Of a stretch of DNA of 64,000 nt, positions 18,461 to 28,506 are shown one piece after another. This DNA comes from Mycolicibacterium sp. P9-64. Its GTDB lineage: Bacteria; Actinomycetota; Actinomycetes; Mycobacteriales; Mycobacteriaceae. Where the stretch lies: NCBI RefSeq assembly GCF_008329605.1, contig NZ_NPKO01000004.1:372001-436000 (forward strand), read 5' to 3'. Each line of letters starts with the position of its first letter. Within the stretch, counting starts at the first letter, position 1. The translations under genes were made by a program, and so were the position numbers. The notes beneath the pieces were generated by a model, which was given only the letters and a program-made list of their open reading frames with translations, was not told the origin of the DNA and did not search any database.

Positions 18461-21400
18461 CCTCGACGGGCACCCGGCCCGACGCGATCGAGGACGTGCT
18501 GGCGCTGAGCCCTCTGCAGCAGGGGCTGTACTCGCTTGCGGGTCTAACCGACGGTGACGACACGCCTGATCCGTACACCATCGCGATGGCCGCGGACATC
18601 GTCGGAACCGTCGACGTCGGGCTACTGCGGGCATGCGCCGCGGCGATGCTGATGCGCCATCCCAACCTGCGGGCCAGCTTCATCCAGGGCAACCTTCCCC
18701 GTCCGGTGGCCGTCGTCCCGTCGGTGGTCGACCTGCCGTGGCAGCACGAGACCGCGACCGCCGAGGAAGCCGTCGCACTGGAGGCCGACGCGCGCCGCAG
18801 GCCGTTCGACCTCGCGCGCGGACCGGTTCTCCGGTTCCTGCTGGTCGAAAAGCCGGAATCTGCATGGCGATTGGTGGTCGTCGCGCACCACATCGCCATC
18901 GACGGGTGGTCGCTACCAGTGTTCGTCGGCGAGCTCATCGGGCTGTACCGGGCAGGCGGCGACGTCGACGCGCTCCCACCGGCTCCCCGCCCATACCGCG
19001 ACTACATCGGATGGCTCGCGGGCCGGAATCCCGAGGTCAGCCGGGAACGGTGGCGGGCATACCTGGCCGGGCTGGACGGCCCGACACTGCTGTCGCCCGC
19101 GCTGACGGGGCGCGAACCCATTCCTGGACTGCCGGATCGCACCGAGGTCACCCTCGACGAGCAGACCACCGCCGACATTCTGGAAGCCGCCCGCACCAGG
19201 GGCGTCACGGTCAACACCCTCTTCCAAATGGCATGGGCAGCAATCCTGTCGGCGTTCACCGACCGCAGCGACGTCGTCTTCGGGGTCACGGTGTCCGGCA
19301 GGCCCGACGAACTGTCCGGTGTGGAGGGCATGGTCGGGCTGTTCATCAACACCGTGCCGCTGCGGGTCCGCCTCGACCCGTCCGACACCGTGGCGCGGCA
19401 GTGCCGTGCCCTGCAACGCGAGTCCGCCCTGCTGCGCGACCACGGTTACCTGAGTCACACCGAACTGCGCGCGCTCGGCGGGCTCGGCGAGTTGTACGAC
19501 TCGCTGCTGGTCTACGAGAACTTCCCACCAGGCGGACTGGTCGGCAGCGAGGAGTTCGCCCTCGACGGGGCGGTCCTGCGCCCGTCCGCGCTGGAGAGCC
19601 TCTCGCACTTTCCGGTCACCATCGCTGCGCACCCGACGCATGGCCGGCTCACCGTGCTCGTCGAAACACTCGCCGGCGCACTCGGAATGCTCGATCCGGC
19701 CGAACTCGGACGGCGCGTCTTGTCCGTCGTGCAGGGCCTGCTGCGGTCCTGGGACGGCCCGCTGCGCGACGTCGGTGTCACGCTCGACGACGAACTGCGC
19801 CCGACCCAGCCGGCCGACGTCGTTGAACCCCACGGTGGCTTCCACACCGCATTCGCCGAGATCGCATCGCAGCGGCAGGGTTCGGTCGCCTTGAGTTGGG
19901 AGGGTGGCGAGCTCAGCTACCGTCAGCTCGACGAAGCCGCCGACCGATTGGCCGCCGAGCTGATCCGGCGCGGCGTATGCGCCGAGACGCCGGTGCCGAT
20001 CGTCCTTCGCCGCGGGCCCGACTACGTCGTCGCCATGCTCGCGATACTGAAGGCGGGCGGCCTGATCGTGCCGCTCGACCCCGCCGTGCCCGGTGAGCGC
20101 ATCGACGAGATCGTCCGTCAGACCGGCGCCCGGCTCGTGGTCGACGATGCGCTGCTCGCCTCCGTCCAGACCGACCCGCCTTCCGGCTACCGGCCCGCAA
20201 CCGTGCACCCTGGGCAGGGCGCCTACGTCGTCTTCACCTCCGGCACCACCGGAAAGCCCAAGGGTGTCATCGGAACTCACCGCGCGCTGCTGTCGTACGC
20301 CGCCGATCACGCCAGCAACGTGCTGCGCCCGGCAACCACGTGCGTCGGTCGCCACCTTCGCGTCGCGCACGCCTGGTCGTTCACGTTCGACGCGGCGTGG
20401 CAACCGTTGGCCGCTCTGCTCGAAGGGCACAGCGTGCACATCGTCGGCGACGACGTTCAGCGCGACGCCGAGGCGCTCGTCGACGTGATCGGGCGCCACG
20501 GCATCGACTTCATCGACACCACGCCGTCGATGTTCACCCAATTGCAGGCGGCTGGACTGCTGTCCCGAGTGCCCTTGGCGGTACTTGCCCTCGGCGGCGA
20601 GGCCATCGACACCGCTGCCTGGCAGGCCATTCGCGCCGAATGTGCACGCACCGGCATGAGCGCCTACAACTGCTACGGGCCGACCGAGACCACCGTGGAG
20701 GCGGTCGTCGCGGCGATCACCGACCACGATCAGCCGTGCATCGGCAACCCCACCGCCACGACCGTGGCGTACGTGCTCGACGCCTGGCTGCGCCCGGTCC
20801 CCGACGGGGTGGCAGGCCAGTTGTACCTCGCCGGTGGCCAACTCACGCGCGGCTACCTCGGCCGTCTTGCCGAGACCGCGGGCCGGTTCGTCGCCAATCC
20901 CTTCGCCGATGGCGAGCGCATGTACCGCACCGGTGACGTCGTGCGTCGCATCCCTCCATCGAACCCCGGGTCGCTTCGCTCCTGCCCGCAGGGCGGCGGC
21001 ATCCAGTTCCACGGCCGCAGCGACGATCAGGTGAAGATCCGCGGGTTCCGGGTGGAACCCGGTGAGGTGGCCGCCGTCCTGCGCGGCCATCCCGAGGTGA
21101 CTCACGCCCACGTCGCCGTTCGTCGCCACCGCAGCGGACCGCGCCTGACGGCGTACGTCGTGACCACCGCCCCGGTGCCGGAGCTGCGGCGCATGCTGAC
21201 CGCAAAACTACCGAGATACCTCGTCCCGCATCACATCGTCGCCGTCGATGAGATCCCACTCAACACGAACGGCAAGGTCGACGACGCGGCACTGGCCGCC
21301 ACCGATGCCGCAAGGGGATCTGGGCCGTCCGATCAGTTCGCCGCACCGACGACCGACACCGAGGCCGTGATCGCCGAGGCGCTTGCCGAGGTGCTCGACA

Positions 21401-22872
21401 TCGGTGATGCCAGTCGCATCGACGTCACGGTCGACTTCCTCGATCTCGGGCTGGACAGCATCGTGGCGCTATCGGTGGTGCAGGCCGTGCGGCGTCGCGG
21501 CGTGACGTTGCGTGCGCGATTGATGCTGGACTGCGGCACGGTGCGCGAACTCGGAGCCGCGATCGACTCCGACACCGAGATGCACGTCGCCGAATCCGAG
21601 TGCGGCGCCACCCCCATTCCGCTGTTGCCAAGCGGGCACTGGCTCTTCCAATTCGGCGACCCGCGCCGGTTGGCCCAGACCGAGGCGCTGCGGCTGCCGG
21701 ATGGCATCACGGGCGAGCAGATCGACACCATGCTGCGCAACGTGATCGACGGGCACGAGGTGCTGCGCAGCCGCCTCGACCTCGACACCATGACGCTCGT
21801 CGCGCACCCCGGCACGCTCACCGTCGAGGAGGTCACGGTGTCGGGGGAGTGGACGACAGCCGTGGCCGAGCACACCCGGCGTGCGGTGGAGCGCATCGAT
21901 CCGCGACGGGGGGTCATGCTCGACGCGGTGTGGCTGCGCGATCCCGACGGCGGCCCCGGCGTCCTGCTGTTGACCGCACACGTACTGGCAATGGACCCGG
22001 CATCGTGGCGCATCGTCCTCGGCGAACTCGAATCAGGCTGGCACGCACTGAATTCCGGCAGGCAGCCGGCCGCGCCGCGGGAGCACACGTCGCTGCGGCA
22101 GTGGTCGTACCTCCTCGCCGAGCGGGCACTGAAGCTCGATTCGTGCGACTTCTGGCAGCGCCAACTCGACGGCGGCGATCCCGACATCGGGGCGCGGCGG
22201 ATCCAGCCCGCCACGGACAGGGTGGGGCACGTGGTGGTCAGAATGGCCTTCGCCGAACCCGACGTGACCGCCCGTGTGCTCGCGGGACCGATACCGGTGA
22301 CCGAGGTGCTCGCGGCGGCGACGGCCAGGACCGTGACCTCCTGGCGCCGGCACCGCGGCCAGGAGACGCCGTCCCCGTTGCTCGCATTGGAGACGCACGG
22401 ACGGGCCGATCTGCGCGACACCGATACCGGCGACACGGTTGGGCTGCTCAGCGCGATCTACCCGCTGCGCCTGTCGGCGGACGACGCCGCCGGCGTGGCC
22501 GATCTGTTCGCGGCGATCCCGGGTGACGGCATCGACTATGCGCTGCTGCGTTACCTGCGTACCGACACCGCCGAACGGTTCGGTGCGCATCGTGACCCGC
22601 AGGTGCTGCTGAACTACCTTGGCCGCATCCACCTCGCGGGCGGAGGTGCCGCGCTGCGGCCCGACCGGGCGCTGCTGGCCAACGTGTCTCCGCTGCCCGA
22701 GCCCAATCTCGCGGTGCGCCACGAACTCGTGATCAACGCGGCGATCGTCGACCGAGATGGGACGACCGTGTTGGGCACCCAGTGGCGCACCCTGCCCGAA
22801 ATCTTGTCCGGCGACGACGTCGCCATGCTGCAGTCGATGTGGCAGGACGCATTGCGAGAGGTGATCCGATGA
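18457..22872 (+). CDS. mbtF: MbtF, terminal lysine-incorporating NRPS
   Basis: MbtF adds the last lysine, which ends up as the caprolactam ring of mycobactin. Domains: condensation (about 10-430, HHIAIDGWS near 143), adenylation (445-930, A3 TSGTTGKPKG near 592, A5 NCYGPTETTVE near 738), carrier (LGLDSIVALS, Ser near 999) and a C-terminal condensation/epimerisation-like domain (1050-1471). The last domain keeps epimerase-type landmarks (LETHGRAD, LLNYLGRI), but its active-site motif reads AHVLAMDPASW, with Val in place of the catalytic second His. The adenylation domain has an extra Pro/Ser-rich loop between A7 and A8. The 1,471 residues agree with the usual length. The GTG start overlaps mbtE by 4 bp. 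Confidence 0.93.
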   Translation: MTSTGTRPDAIEDVLALSPLQQGLYSLAGLTDGDDTPDPYTIAMAADIVGTVDVGLLRACAAAMLMRHPNLRASFIQGNLPRPVAVVPSVVDLPWQHETATAEEAVALEADARRRPFDLARGPVLRFLLVEKPESAWRLVVVAHHIAIDGWSLPVFVGELIGLYRAGGDVDALPPAPRPYRDYIGWLAGRNPEVSRERWRAYLAGLDGPTLLSPALTGREPIPGLPDRTEVTLDEQTTADILEAARTRGVTVNTLFQMAWAAILSAFTDRSDVVFGVTVSGRPDELSGVEGMVGLFINTVPLRVRLDPSDTVARQCRALQRESALLRDHGYLSHTELRALGGLGELYDSLLVYENFPPGGLVGSEEFALDGAVLRPSALESLSHFPVTIAAHPTHGRLTVLVETLAGALGMLDPAELGRRVLSVVQGLLRSWDGPLRDVGVTLDDELRPTQPADVVEPHGGFHTAFAEIASQRQGSVALSWEGGELSYRQLDEAADRLAAELIRRGVCAETPVPIVLRRGPDYVVAMLAILKAGGLIVPLDPAVPGERIDEIVRQTGARLVVDDALLASVQTDPPSGYRPATVHPGQGAYVVFTSGTTGKPKGVIGTHRALLSYAADHASNVLRPATTCVGRHLRVAHAWSFTFDAAWQPLAALLEGHSVHIVGDDVQRDAEALVDVIGRHGIDFIDTTPSMFTQLQAAGLLSRVPLAVLALGGEAIDTAAWQAIRAECARTGMSAYNCYGPTETTVEAVVAAITDHDQPCIGNPTATTVAYVLDAWLRPVPDGVAGQLYLAGGQLTRGYLGRLAETAGRFVANPFADGERMYRTGDVVRRIPPSNPGSLRSCPQGGGIQFHGRSDDQVKIRGFRVEPGEVAAVLRGHPEVTHAHVAVRRHRSGPRLTAYVVTTAPVPELRRMLTAKLPRYLVPHHIVAVDEIPLNTNGKVDDAALAATDAARGSGPSDQFAAPTTDTEAVIAEALAEVLDIGDASRIDVTVDFLDLGLDSIVALSVVQAVRRRGVTLRARLMLDCGTVRELGAAIDSDTEMHVAESECGATPIPLLPSGHWLFQFGDPRRLAQTEALRLPDGITGEQIDTMLRNVIDGHEVLRSRLDLDTMTLVAHPGTLTVEEVTVSGEWTTAVAEHTRRAVERIDPRRGVMLDAVWLRDPDGGPGVLLLTAHVLAMDPASWRIVLGELESGWHALNSGRQPAAPREHTSLRQWSYLLAERALKLDSCDFWQRQLDGGDPDIGARRIQPATDRVGHVVVRMAFAEPDVTARVLAGPIPVTEVLAAATARTVTSWRRHRGQETPSPLLALETHGRADLRDTDTGDTVGLLSAIYPLRLSADDAAGVADLFAAIPGDGIDYALLRYLRTDTAERFGAHRDPQVLLNYLGRIHLAGGGAALRPDRALLANVSPLPEPNLAVRHELVINAAIVDRDGTTVLGTQWRTLPEILSGDDVAMLQSMWQDALREVIR

Positions 22873-24191
22873 CCGAGCACACCCGGCCGACCCTCGCCGT
22901 CGTCGGCGCGGGAGCCAAGGCAATCGCGGTGGCGGCCAAGGCCGCCGAGTTGCGCGCCATGGGCGTCGCTGCTCCCGACGTCATCGCGATCGAACGCACG
23001 GGGGTGGCCGCGAACTGGCAGGCGGGCGGCGGCTGGACCGACGGGCAGCATCAGCTCGGCACCGGCCCCGAGAAGGACGTCGGCTTCCCCTATCGCTCCT
23101 CGTTGGTCCCGCGCCGCAACGCCGAACTCGACGAGCGGATGACCAGACACAGCTGGCAGTCCTACCTGATCGCGACGGGGCAGTTCGCCGAATGGATCGA
23201 CCGCGGGCGCCCTGCACCCACCCACCGCCGGTGGAGCGAATATCTGCGCTGGGTGGCCGACCGCATCGACATGACCGTGGTGGTAGGTGAGGTGGAACGC
23301 ATCTCGGTCGGCGATGGGGAGCCGGGGCGGAGGTGGGTACTGCACACCGCCGAGGCCACCGTGCACGCCGACGGTGTGATGATCACCGGCCCCGGGCAGG
23401 CCGAGCGATCGGTGCTGCCCGGCAATCCGCGCGTGATGTCCATCGCACAGTTCTGGCACAGGGCCGCCGAGCACGACCGCATCGCCGCCGAGCGCGTCGC
23501 GGTCATCGGTGGCGGCGAGACGGCTGCCTCGATGCTCAACGAGTTGTTCCGCCATCGGGTTTCGACGATCACGGTGATATCGCCTCAGGTGACCTTGTTC
23601 ACCCGCGGTGAGAGCTTCTTCGAGAACACGTTGTTCTCCGACCCCACCGGCTGGGGTGCGCTGACGCTCGCCGAACGGCGCGACGCGCTCAACCGCACCG
23701 ACCGCGGCGTGTTCTCCGCCCGAGTGCAGGACCTCCTGCTTGCCGACGACCGGATCCGACACCTGCGTGGCCGGGTGGCGCACGCGGTAGCAAGGGATGG
23801 CCGAATTCGCTTGACGCTGTCCACCAATCAGGCAGGAGAATCCTCGGAGACGGTGCACGGCTTCGATCTGGTGATCGACGGCTCCGGTGCCGACTCGATG
23901 TGGTTCGTGCCGCTGTTCGCCCAGGACGCCCTCGATCTACTGGAGCTCGGCCTCGGTCGTCCGCTCACCGCCGAGGCGATTCAGGAGTCCATCGGCCACG
24001 ACCTGGCGCTGGGCGACGTGTACCCGAAGTTGTTCTTGCCCGGCCTGTCCGGCCTGACCCAGGGGCCCGGCTTTCCCAACCTGAGCAGCCTCGGTCTGCT
24101 ATCTGACCGGGTGCTCGGCGCCGACCTGACCGACGGTTCGCCGTCGGCACGATCAACGAGGAGACTCGATGAGCAACAACCCATTCGATGA
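22869..24191 (+). CDS. mbtG: MbtG, lysine N6-monooxygenase
   Basis: MbtG is the FAD- and NADPH-dependent hydroxylase that makes the N-hydroxylysine groups used as hydroxamate iron ligands. The 440-residue product opens with the dinucleotide motif [15 protein letters not shown], an atypical GxGxxx form shared by mycobacterial MbtG proteins. A second nucleotide-binding motif, [15 protein letters not shown], lies near residue 216. A late ATG/GLP-type region is represented by [11 protein letters not shown] 22869 overlaps the mbtF stop (ATGA) and gives a normal N-terminus; an in-frame upstream extension would lie within mbtF. Confidence 0.93.
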   Translation: MTEHTRPTLAVVGAGAKAIAVAAKAAELRAMGVAAPDVIAIERTGVAANWQAGGGWTDGQHQLGTGPEKDVGFPYRSSLVPRRNAELDERMTRHSWQSYLIATGQFAEWIDRGRPAPTHRRWSEYLRWVADRIDMTVVVGEVERISVGDGEPGRRWVLHTAEATVHADGVMITGPGQAERSVLPGNPRVMSIAQFWHRAAEHDRIAAERVAVIGGGETAASMLNELFRHRVSTITVISPQVTLFTRGESFFENTLFSDPTGWGALTLAERRDALNRTDRGVFSARVQDLLLADDRIRHLRGRVAHAVARDGRIRLTLSTNQAGESSETVHGFDLVIDGSGADSMWFVPLFAQDALDLLELGLGRPLTAEAIQESIGHDLALGDVYPKLFLPGLSGLTQGPGFPNLSSLGLLSDRVLGADLTDGSPSARSTRRLDEQQPIR

Positions 24192-24381
24192 CGAGGCGGG
24201 CACCTTCTTCGTCTTGGTGAACGACGAGGAGCAGCACAGTCTGTGGCCGACGTTCGCCGACGTACCCGCGGGCTGGCGGGTGGTGTTCGGTGAGAGCACC
24301 CGCGCCGACTGCCTGGCCTACGTCGAGCAGAACTGGACGGACATGAGGCCGCGCAGCCTGCGCGAGGCCATGACCGACTGA
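24169..24381 (+). CDS. mbtH: MbtH, NRPS adenylation-domain chaperone
   Basis: MbtH is the founding member of the MbtH-like family, small proteins that bind NRPS adenylation domains and support their solubility and activity. The 70-residue product carries the family signature: [10 protein letters not shown] at the start, [11 protein letters not shown] with the conserved Ser-Leu-Trp-Pro, and a late [11 protein letters not shown]. It overlaps the end of mbtG by 23 bp and is the last gene of the mbt transcript, so it shares its iron control. Partners are probably MbtB, MbtE and MbtF. Confidence 0.96.
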   Translation: MSNNPFDDEAGTFFVLVNDEEQHSLWPTFADVPAGWRVVFGESTRADCLAYVEQNWTDMRPRSLREAMTD

Positions 24382-24428
24382 CGCGGGGATCGCTACGGGT
24401 CACTGCTGGGTCATTACCGTTGAGAACC

Positions 24429-25049
24429 GTGACCCTCCGGATCGGGGCCCTGTCGTGGGTCGTCTCTGCATTCGCGTACTTCGTCGCCGAGGCCGTCGCC
24501 GCCTCGGCCATGCCCAGGTACGGCTACGCCACCGACTTCATCAGCACGCTCGGCGCGCCCGGCCTGTCACCGCTCGCCCCATTGATGAACGCAGCGTTCG
24601 TCGTGCAGGCGATCCTGTTCCCGGTGGGGGCGGCGCTGATGGTGAAGGGCACTCGAGCGCGCAGGGCATCGGTGTTCTTGGTCGTCGCCGGACTCAACGG
24701 CATCGGGAACTTCCTCGTCGCCACGTGGCACAGCGGTCCGGCGGGCACAGGCCCGGATCTGCATGGGGTTGGGGCGTTTCTGGCCATCGCGGGCGGCAAC
24801 CTCGCAGTGCTCCTCGGCACGCTGGCGTTTCGGAGGGCCGACGTGTCGCGGACCTACCTCGCGGTGTCGCTGGCCATCGGCGTCATGGGTCTGGTGTTCC
24901 TTCTGGGCTTGATCCTCGACACGTCGCTGAGCGTCCTGCCGATCGGCACGTGGGAGCGGGGCAGCGTGTATTCGATCTACGTGTGGCAGACGTTCACCGC
25001 GGTGTACTTCCTGCGCCGCACCGCCGAGCGTTCGGAGCGCGCAGCCTAG
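24429..25049 (+). CDS. DUF998 integral membrane protein
   Basis: The 206-residue protein has about six hydrophobic segments and the DUF998-type opening, with a first helix followed by a DFISTLGAPGLSPLAPLMN loop. GTG 24429 is chosen; an in-frame TTG lies 9 bp upstream. Neither start has a strong ribosome binding site. In M. tuberculosis, cfp2 occupies the slot after mbtH, so this gene is a lineage difference. It ends 4 bp inside the convergent Rv2375-like gene. No function is known, and a link to mycobactin is only positional. Confidence 0.78.
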   Translation: MTLRIGALSWVVSAFAYFVAEAVAASAMPRYGYATDFISTLGAPGLSPLAPLMNAAFVVQAILFPVGAALMVKGTRARRASVFLVVAGLNGIGNFLVATWHSGPAGTGPDLHGVGAFLAIAGGNLAVLLGTLAFRRADVSRTYLAVSLAIGVMGLVFLLGLILDTSLSVLPIGTWERGSVYSIYVWQTFTAVYFLRRTAERSERAA

Positions 25050-25384
25050 ATCTGCTGGGCGAGCGGCAGATCCATGTCGAACACTCGCGCGTGCAGGACC
25101 GTCCGGTTACGCAGTGCGGCCCGTACCGCCTGGTGCACCCCGTCCTCGAGGTAGACGACGCCCTGCCACCGCACGGCGTGGGGGAACAGGTCGCCGTAGA
25201 ACGTCGAATCCTCCGACAGCAGACGATCGAGTGCCAGCACGGTGGTGGTGGTGACCAGTTCGTCGAGCCGGATCTGCCGCGGCGGGATCTGCGCCCAGTG
25301 CCGACCGGACAGGTTGTGCTCGGGATACGGTTTGCCGTCTCGGACGCCCTTGAAGATCACGAAAGGACCTTCGCTGACGGGCAC
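25046..25384 (-). CDS. Conserved hypothetical, Rv2375-like
   Basis: This 112-residue soluble protein reads from GTG 25384. It is recognised chiefly by position: a small gene opposite in orientation between mbtH and hrcA, as Rv2375 is in M. tuberculosis. It contains FVIFKGVRDGKPYPEH, a basic RHWAQIPPRQIRLDELVTTT stretch and DLFPHAVRWQGVVYLEDG. I see no catalytic motif, signal peptide or membrane segment. Some database entries call homologues VapB-like antitoxins, but no toxin gene is adjacent here, so I would not adopt that name. Confidence 0.7.
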   Translation of the reverse strand: MPVSEGPFVIFKGVRDGKPYPEHNLSGRHWAQIPPRQIRLDELVTTTTVLALDRLLSEDSTFYGDLFPHAVRWQGVVYLEDGVHQAVRAALRNRTVLHARVFDMDLPLAQQI

Positions 25385-25516
25385 ACCCGCAACATCGGCG
25401 TCGACATGAAAGCGAGATTAATCCCCCGCGGGCGCGTTGTCCTCGTCACCGAAGTCCGCTCCGGCGCGGTCGGCGCTGCTAGTGCCCGTAAAATGAGCGC
25501 AACCGGGAGGTGAATC

Positions 25517-26548
25517 ATGGGAACTGCCGACGACCGTCGCTTCGAGGTGCTGCGCGCCATCGTCGCCGACTTCGTGTCGACCAAGGAACCGATCGGGTCG
25601 AAGAGCCTCGTCGAGCGGCACAACCTCGGGGTGTCGAGCGCCACCGTGCGCAACGACATGGCGGTGCTGGAGGCCGAGGGCTACATCGCCCAGCCCCACA
25701 CGAGTTCGGGTCGGGTACCCACCGAGAAGGGTTACCGCGAGTTCGTCGACCGGCTCGACGACGTCAAGCCGCTGTCGTCTGCCGAACGACGCGCGATCCT
25801 GACGTTCCTGGAGTCGGGCGTCGACCTCGACGACGTGCTGCGCCGCGCGGTACGGCTGCTCGCGCAGCTGACCAGGCAGGTCGCCATCGTGCAGTACCCG
25901 ACGCTGTCGACGTCGACCGTGCGTCATCTCGAGGTCGTTGCGCTCACCCCCGCCCGGCTGCTCCTGGTGGTCATCACCGACACCGGCCGGGTCGATCAGC
26001 GCGTCGTCGAACTCGGTGACACCATCGACGATCATCAGCTCTCCCAATTGCGCGAACGCCTGGGTTCCGCGCTGGAGGGCAAGCCGCTCTCAGCCGCGTC
26101 GATCGCCGTTGCGGACCTGGCAGGCCAGCTGGACGGCAGTGGCGGGCTGGGTGACGCGGTCGGCAGGGCGGCGACGGTGCTGGTCGAGACCTTGGTCGAG
26201 CACAGCGAGGAGCGCCTGCTGCTTGGCGGCACCGCAAACCTGACCCGCAACACCGCCGACTTCGGTGGATCGCTGCGGTTGGTGCTCGAGGCGCTCGAGG
26301 AGCAGGTGGTAGTGCTGCGGTTGCTGGCGGCGCAGCAGGGAGCCGGTAAGGTCACGGTGCGAATCGGGCACGAGACCGAGGCCGAGCAGATGGCAGGAAC
26401 CTCGGTGGTCAGCACGACGTACGGCAGTCTTGGCAAGGTGTACGGCGGCATGGGTGTGGTCGGTCCCACTCGAATGGACTATCCGGGAACCATTGCCAAC
26501 GTCGCGGCGGTTGCTCTTTACATAGGCGAAGTCTTGGGCACCCGGTAA
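25517..26548 (+). CDS. hrcA: HrcA heat-inducible transcription repressor
   Basis: HrcA represses chaperonin genes by binding CIRCE operators and is itself kept active by GroEL. The 343-residue product has the N-terminal winged-helix region ([20 protein letters not shown] then [18 protein letters not shown]) with the conserved [14 protein letters not shown] that follows it, and a C-terminal domain ending in a [16 protein letters not shown] signature. ATG 25517 is preceded by a good GGGAGGTG site. dnaJ2 starts 43 bp downstream and rsmE follows, the usual actinobacterial order. I find no CIRCE sequence upstream, so autoregulation is not evident. Confidence 0.96.
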   Translation: MGTADDRRFEVLRAIVADFVSTKEPIGSKSLVERHNLGVSSATVRNDMAVLEAEGYIAQPHTSSGRVPTEKGYREFVDRLDDVKPLSSAERRAILTFLESGVDLDDVLRRAVRLLAQLTRQVAIVQYPTLSTSTVRHLEVVALTPARLLLVVITDTGRVDQRVVELGDTIDDHQLSQLRERLGSALEGKPLSAASIAVADLAGQLDGSGGLGDAVGRAATVLVETLVEHSEERLLLGGTANLTRNTADFGGSLRLVLEALEEQVVVLRLLAAQQGAGKVTVRIGHETEAEQMAGTSVVSTTYGSLGKVYGGMGVVGPTRMDYPGTIANVAAVALYIGEVLGTR

Positions 26549-26591
26549 CGGGTGCGAGTAGCCGCGTGACGCGGCATGGGAAGGGTTTGGC

Positions 26592-27737
26592 GTGGCACGC
26601 GATTATTACGGCCTGCTCGGAGTGAGCAAGGGCGCATCCGATACGGAGCTCAAGAAGGCGTATCGCAGACTGGCGCGCGAGTTGCACCCCGACGTCAACC
26701 CCGACGAGGGTGCGCAGGCGCGGTTCAAGGAGATCAGCGTCGCCTACGAGGTGCTCAGCGATCCGGAGAAGCGCCGGATCGTCGACCTCGGTGGCGACCC
26801 GATGGAGAGCGCTGGAGCGTCGGCGGGCAACGGGTTCGGCGGGTTCGGTGGGCTCGGTGACGTGTTCGAGGCGTTCTTCGGTGGCGGCGGCGGCTCCCGC
26901 GGGCCGATCGGCCGGGTGCGGCCGGGTTCGGATTCGCTGCTGCGGATGCGGGTCGACCTGGCCGAGTGCGCGACCGGGGTGACCAAGCAGGTCACCGTCG
27001 ACACCGCGATCCTCTGCGACGTGTGCATCGGCAAGGGCACCCACGGCGACTCCACCCCCGTCACGTGTGACACCTGCGGTGGACACGGCGAGGTGCAGAG
27101 CGTGCAGCGCTCGCTGCTCGGCCAGGTGATGACGTCGCGGCCGTGCCCGGTCTGTGGTGGCGTCGGCGAGGTCATCCCCGACCCCTGCCACCGCTGCGGT
27201 GGCGACGGCCGCGTCAGGGCCCGCCGCGAGGTCAGCGTCAAGATCCCGGCCGGCGTCGGTGAGGGTATGCGTGTTCGGCTGGCGGCCCAGGGCGAGGTGG
27301 GCCCCGGTGGCGGCCCGGCAGGCGACCTGTACGTCGAGGTCCACGAACAGCCGCACGAGATCTTCATCCGTGACGGCGACGACCTGCACTGCACGGTCTC
27401 GGTGCCGATGGTCGACGCCGCACTGGGCACCTCGGTGAGCGTCGACGCCATCATCGACGGGCCGACGGAGATCACCATCGCGGCGGGTACACAGCCGGGA
27501 TCGGTCGTCACGCTGCGCGGTCACGGCATGCCGCACCTGCGCTCCGGCGTGCGCGGCAACCTGCACGCCCACGTCGAGGTGGTCGTGCCGTCGCGGCTGG
27601 ATGTTCAGGACACCGAAATTCTGCGACAGCTCAAGGAGCATCGCGTCCGTGACGTGGTCGAGGTGAAGTCGACCCGTTCGGCGCAGGCCGGCGGCGGGTT
27701 GTTCAACCGGTTGCGCGAGACGTTCACCGGTCGCTAG
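26592..27737 (+). CDS. dnaJ2: DnaJ2 co-chaperone
   Basis: DnaJ2 stimulates the DnaK ATPase and delivers unfolded clients. The 381-residue protein has an N-terminal J domain with the HPD motif ([13 protein letters not shown] near residue 33), a Gly/Phe-rich linker ([10 protein letters not shown]), four zinc-binding CxxCxGxG-type repeats ([32 protein letters not shown]) and the C-terminal substrate-binding barrel. It starts with GTG 26592 and is probably co-transcribed with hrcA and rsmE. It is of the DnaJ2 type that follows hrcA rather than DnaJ1 from the dnaK-grpE operon. Confidence 0.96.
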   Translation: MARDYYGLLGVSKGASDTELKKAYRRLARELHPDVNPDEGAQARFKEISVAYEVLSDPEKRRIVDLGGDPMESAGASAGNGFGGFGGLGDVFEAFFGGGGGSRGPIGRVRPGSDSLLRMRVDLAECATGVTKQVTVDTAILCDVCIGKGTHGDSTPVTCDTCGGHGEVQSVQRSLLGQVMTSRPCPVCGGVGEVIPDPCHRCGGDGRVRARREVSVKIPAGVGEGMRVRLAAQGEVGPGGGPAGDLYVEVHEQPHEIFIRDGDDLHCTVSVPMVDAALGTSVSVDAIIDGPTEITIAAGTQPGSVVTLRGHGMPHLRSGVRGNLHAHVEVVVPSRLDVQDTEILRQLKEHRVRDVVEVKSTRSAQAGGGLFNRLRETFTGR

Positions 27738-27746
27738 GCACTCGCG

Positions 27747-28499
27747 ATGAGTCGCGCGTTGTTCTACGTCGACGAGCTGCCCGACGTCGGTGGGCTGGCC
27801 GTCGTGGACGGTGACGAAGGATTCCACGCCGCCAACGTGCGCCGGATCCGGCCCGGTGAGGAACTCGACCTCGGCGACGGGGCGGGCACCGTCGCGCAGT
27901 GCGTGATCGAAGACGCCGCGAAGGCTCGACTGTCGGCCAGGGTCCTCGCGCGCCGTACGGTCGAGCCGCCCCGCCCTCAGATCACCGTCGTGCAGGCGTT
28001 GCCGAAGTCGGATCGCTCGGAGTTGGCCGTCGAGCTGGCCACCGAGGCGGGCGCGGACGCGTTCGTCGCGTGGCAGTCCGACCGCTGCGTGGCACGCTGG
28101 GACGGGTCGGCGAAGGTCGACAAGGGCTTGAAGCGGTGGCGGGCCGTGGCGCGGTCGGCCGCTCGCCAATCGCGCCGTCCGTACGTTCCCGCGGTCACCT
28201 CGCTGGTGTCGACGGCCGAACTGGTCGCCAAGGTCGGCGCGGCGACGGCCGAGGGCGCGATGGTCTTGGTGCTGCACGAGTCGGCGGCCCGGCCGCTGAC
28301 CGACGTCGGCCTGGACCGCGCGGAGGCGGTCATGCTCGTCGTCGGCCCGGAGGGTGGCATCAGCGATGACGAGCTTGCCGCACTGTCAGCGGCAGGCGCG
28401 ACGGTGATCCGCCTCGGCCCGACCGTGCTGCGCACGTCCACAGCGGCGGCGGTGGCCCTCGGCGCGCTCGGTGTGTTGACGCCGCGCTGGGCGTTTTGA
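27747..28499 (+). CDS. rsmE: RsmE, 16S rRNA m3U1498 methyltransferase
   Basis: RsmE methylates N3 of U1498 in helix 44 of 16S rRNA within the 30S subunit, using S-adenosylmethionine. The 250 residues include a PUA-like N-terminal domain ([14 protein letters not shown]) and a SPOUT methyltransferase domain. The trefoil-knot cofactor motif [12 protein letters not shown] is followed by the conserved [15 protein letters not shown] 27747 lies 9 bp after dnaJ2, consistent with one operon. The gene is convergent with the SDR-like gene at 28507. Confidence 0.95.
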   Translation: MSRALFYVDELPDVGGLAVVDGDEGFHAANVRRIRPGEELDLGDGAGTVAQCVIEDAAKARLSARVLARRTVEPPRPQITVVQALPKSDRSELAVELATEAGADAFVAWQSDRCVARWDGSAKVDKGLKRWRAVARSAARQSRRPYVPAVTSLVSTAELVAKVGAATAEGAMVLVLHESAARPLTDVGLDRAEAVMLVVGPEGGISDDELAALSAAGATVIRLGPTVLRTSTAAAVALGALGVLTPRWAF

Positions 28500-28506
28500 T
28501 CTGCGG

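Noticed and set aside
26409..28277. 622-codon open frame on the minus strand
   Set aside because: It lies opposite hrcA, dnaJ2 and rsmE, all with clear family motifs; its translation is a GC-rich frame artefact.
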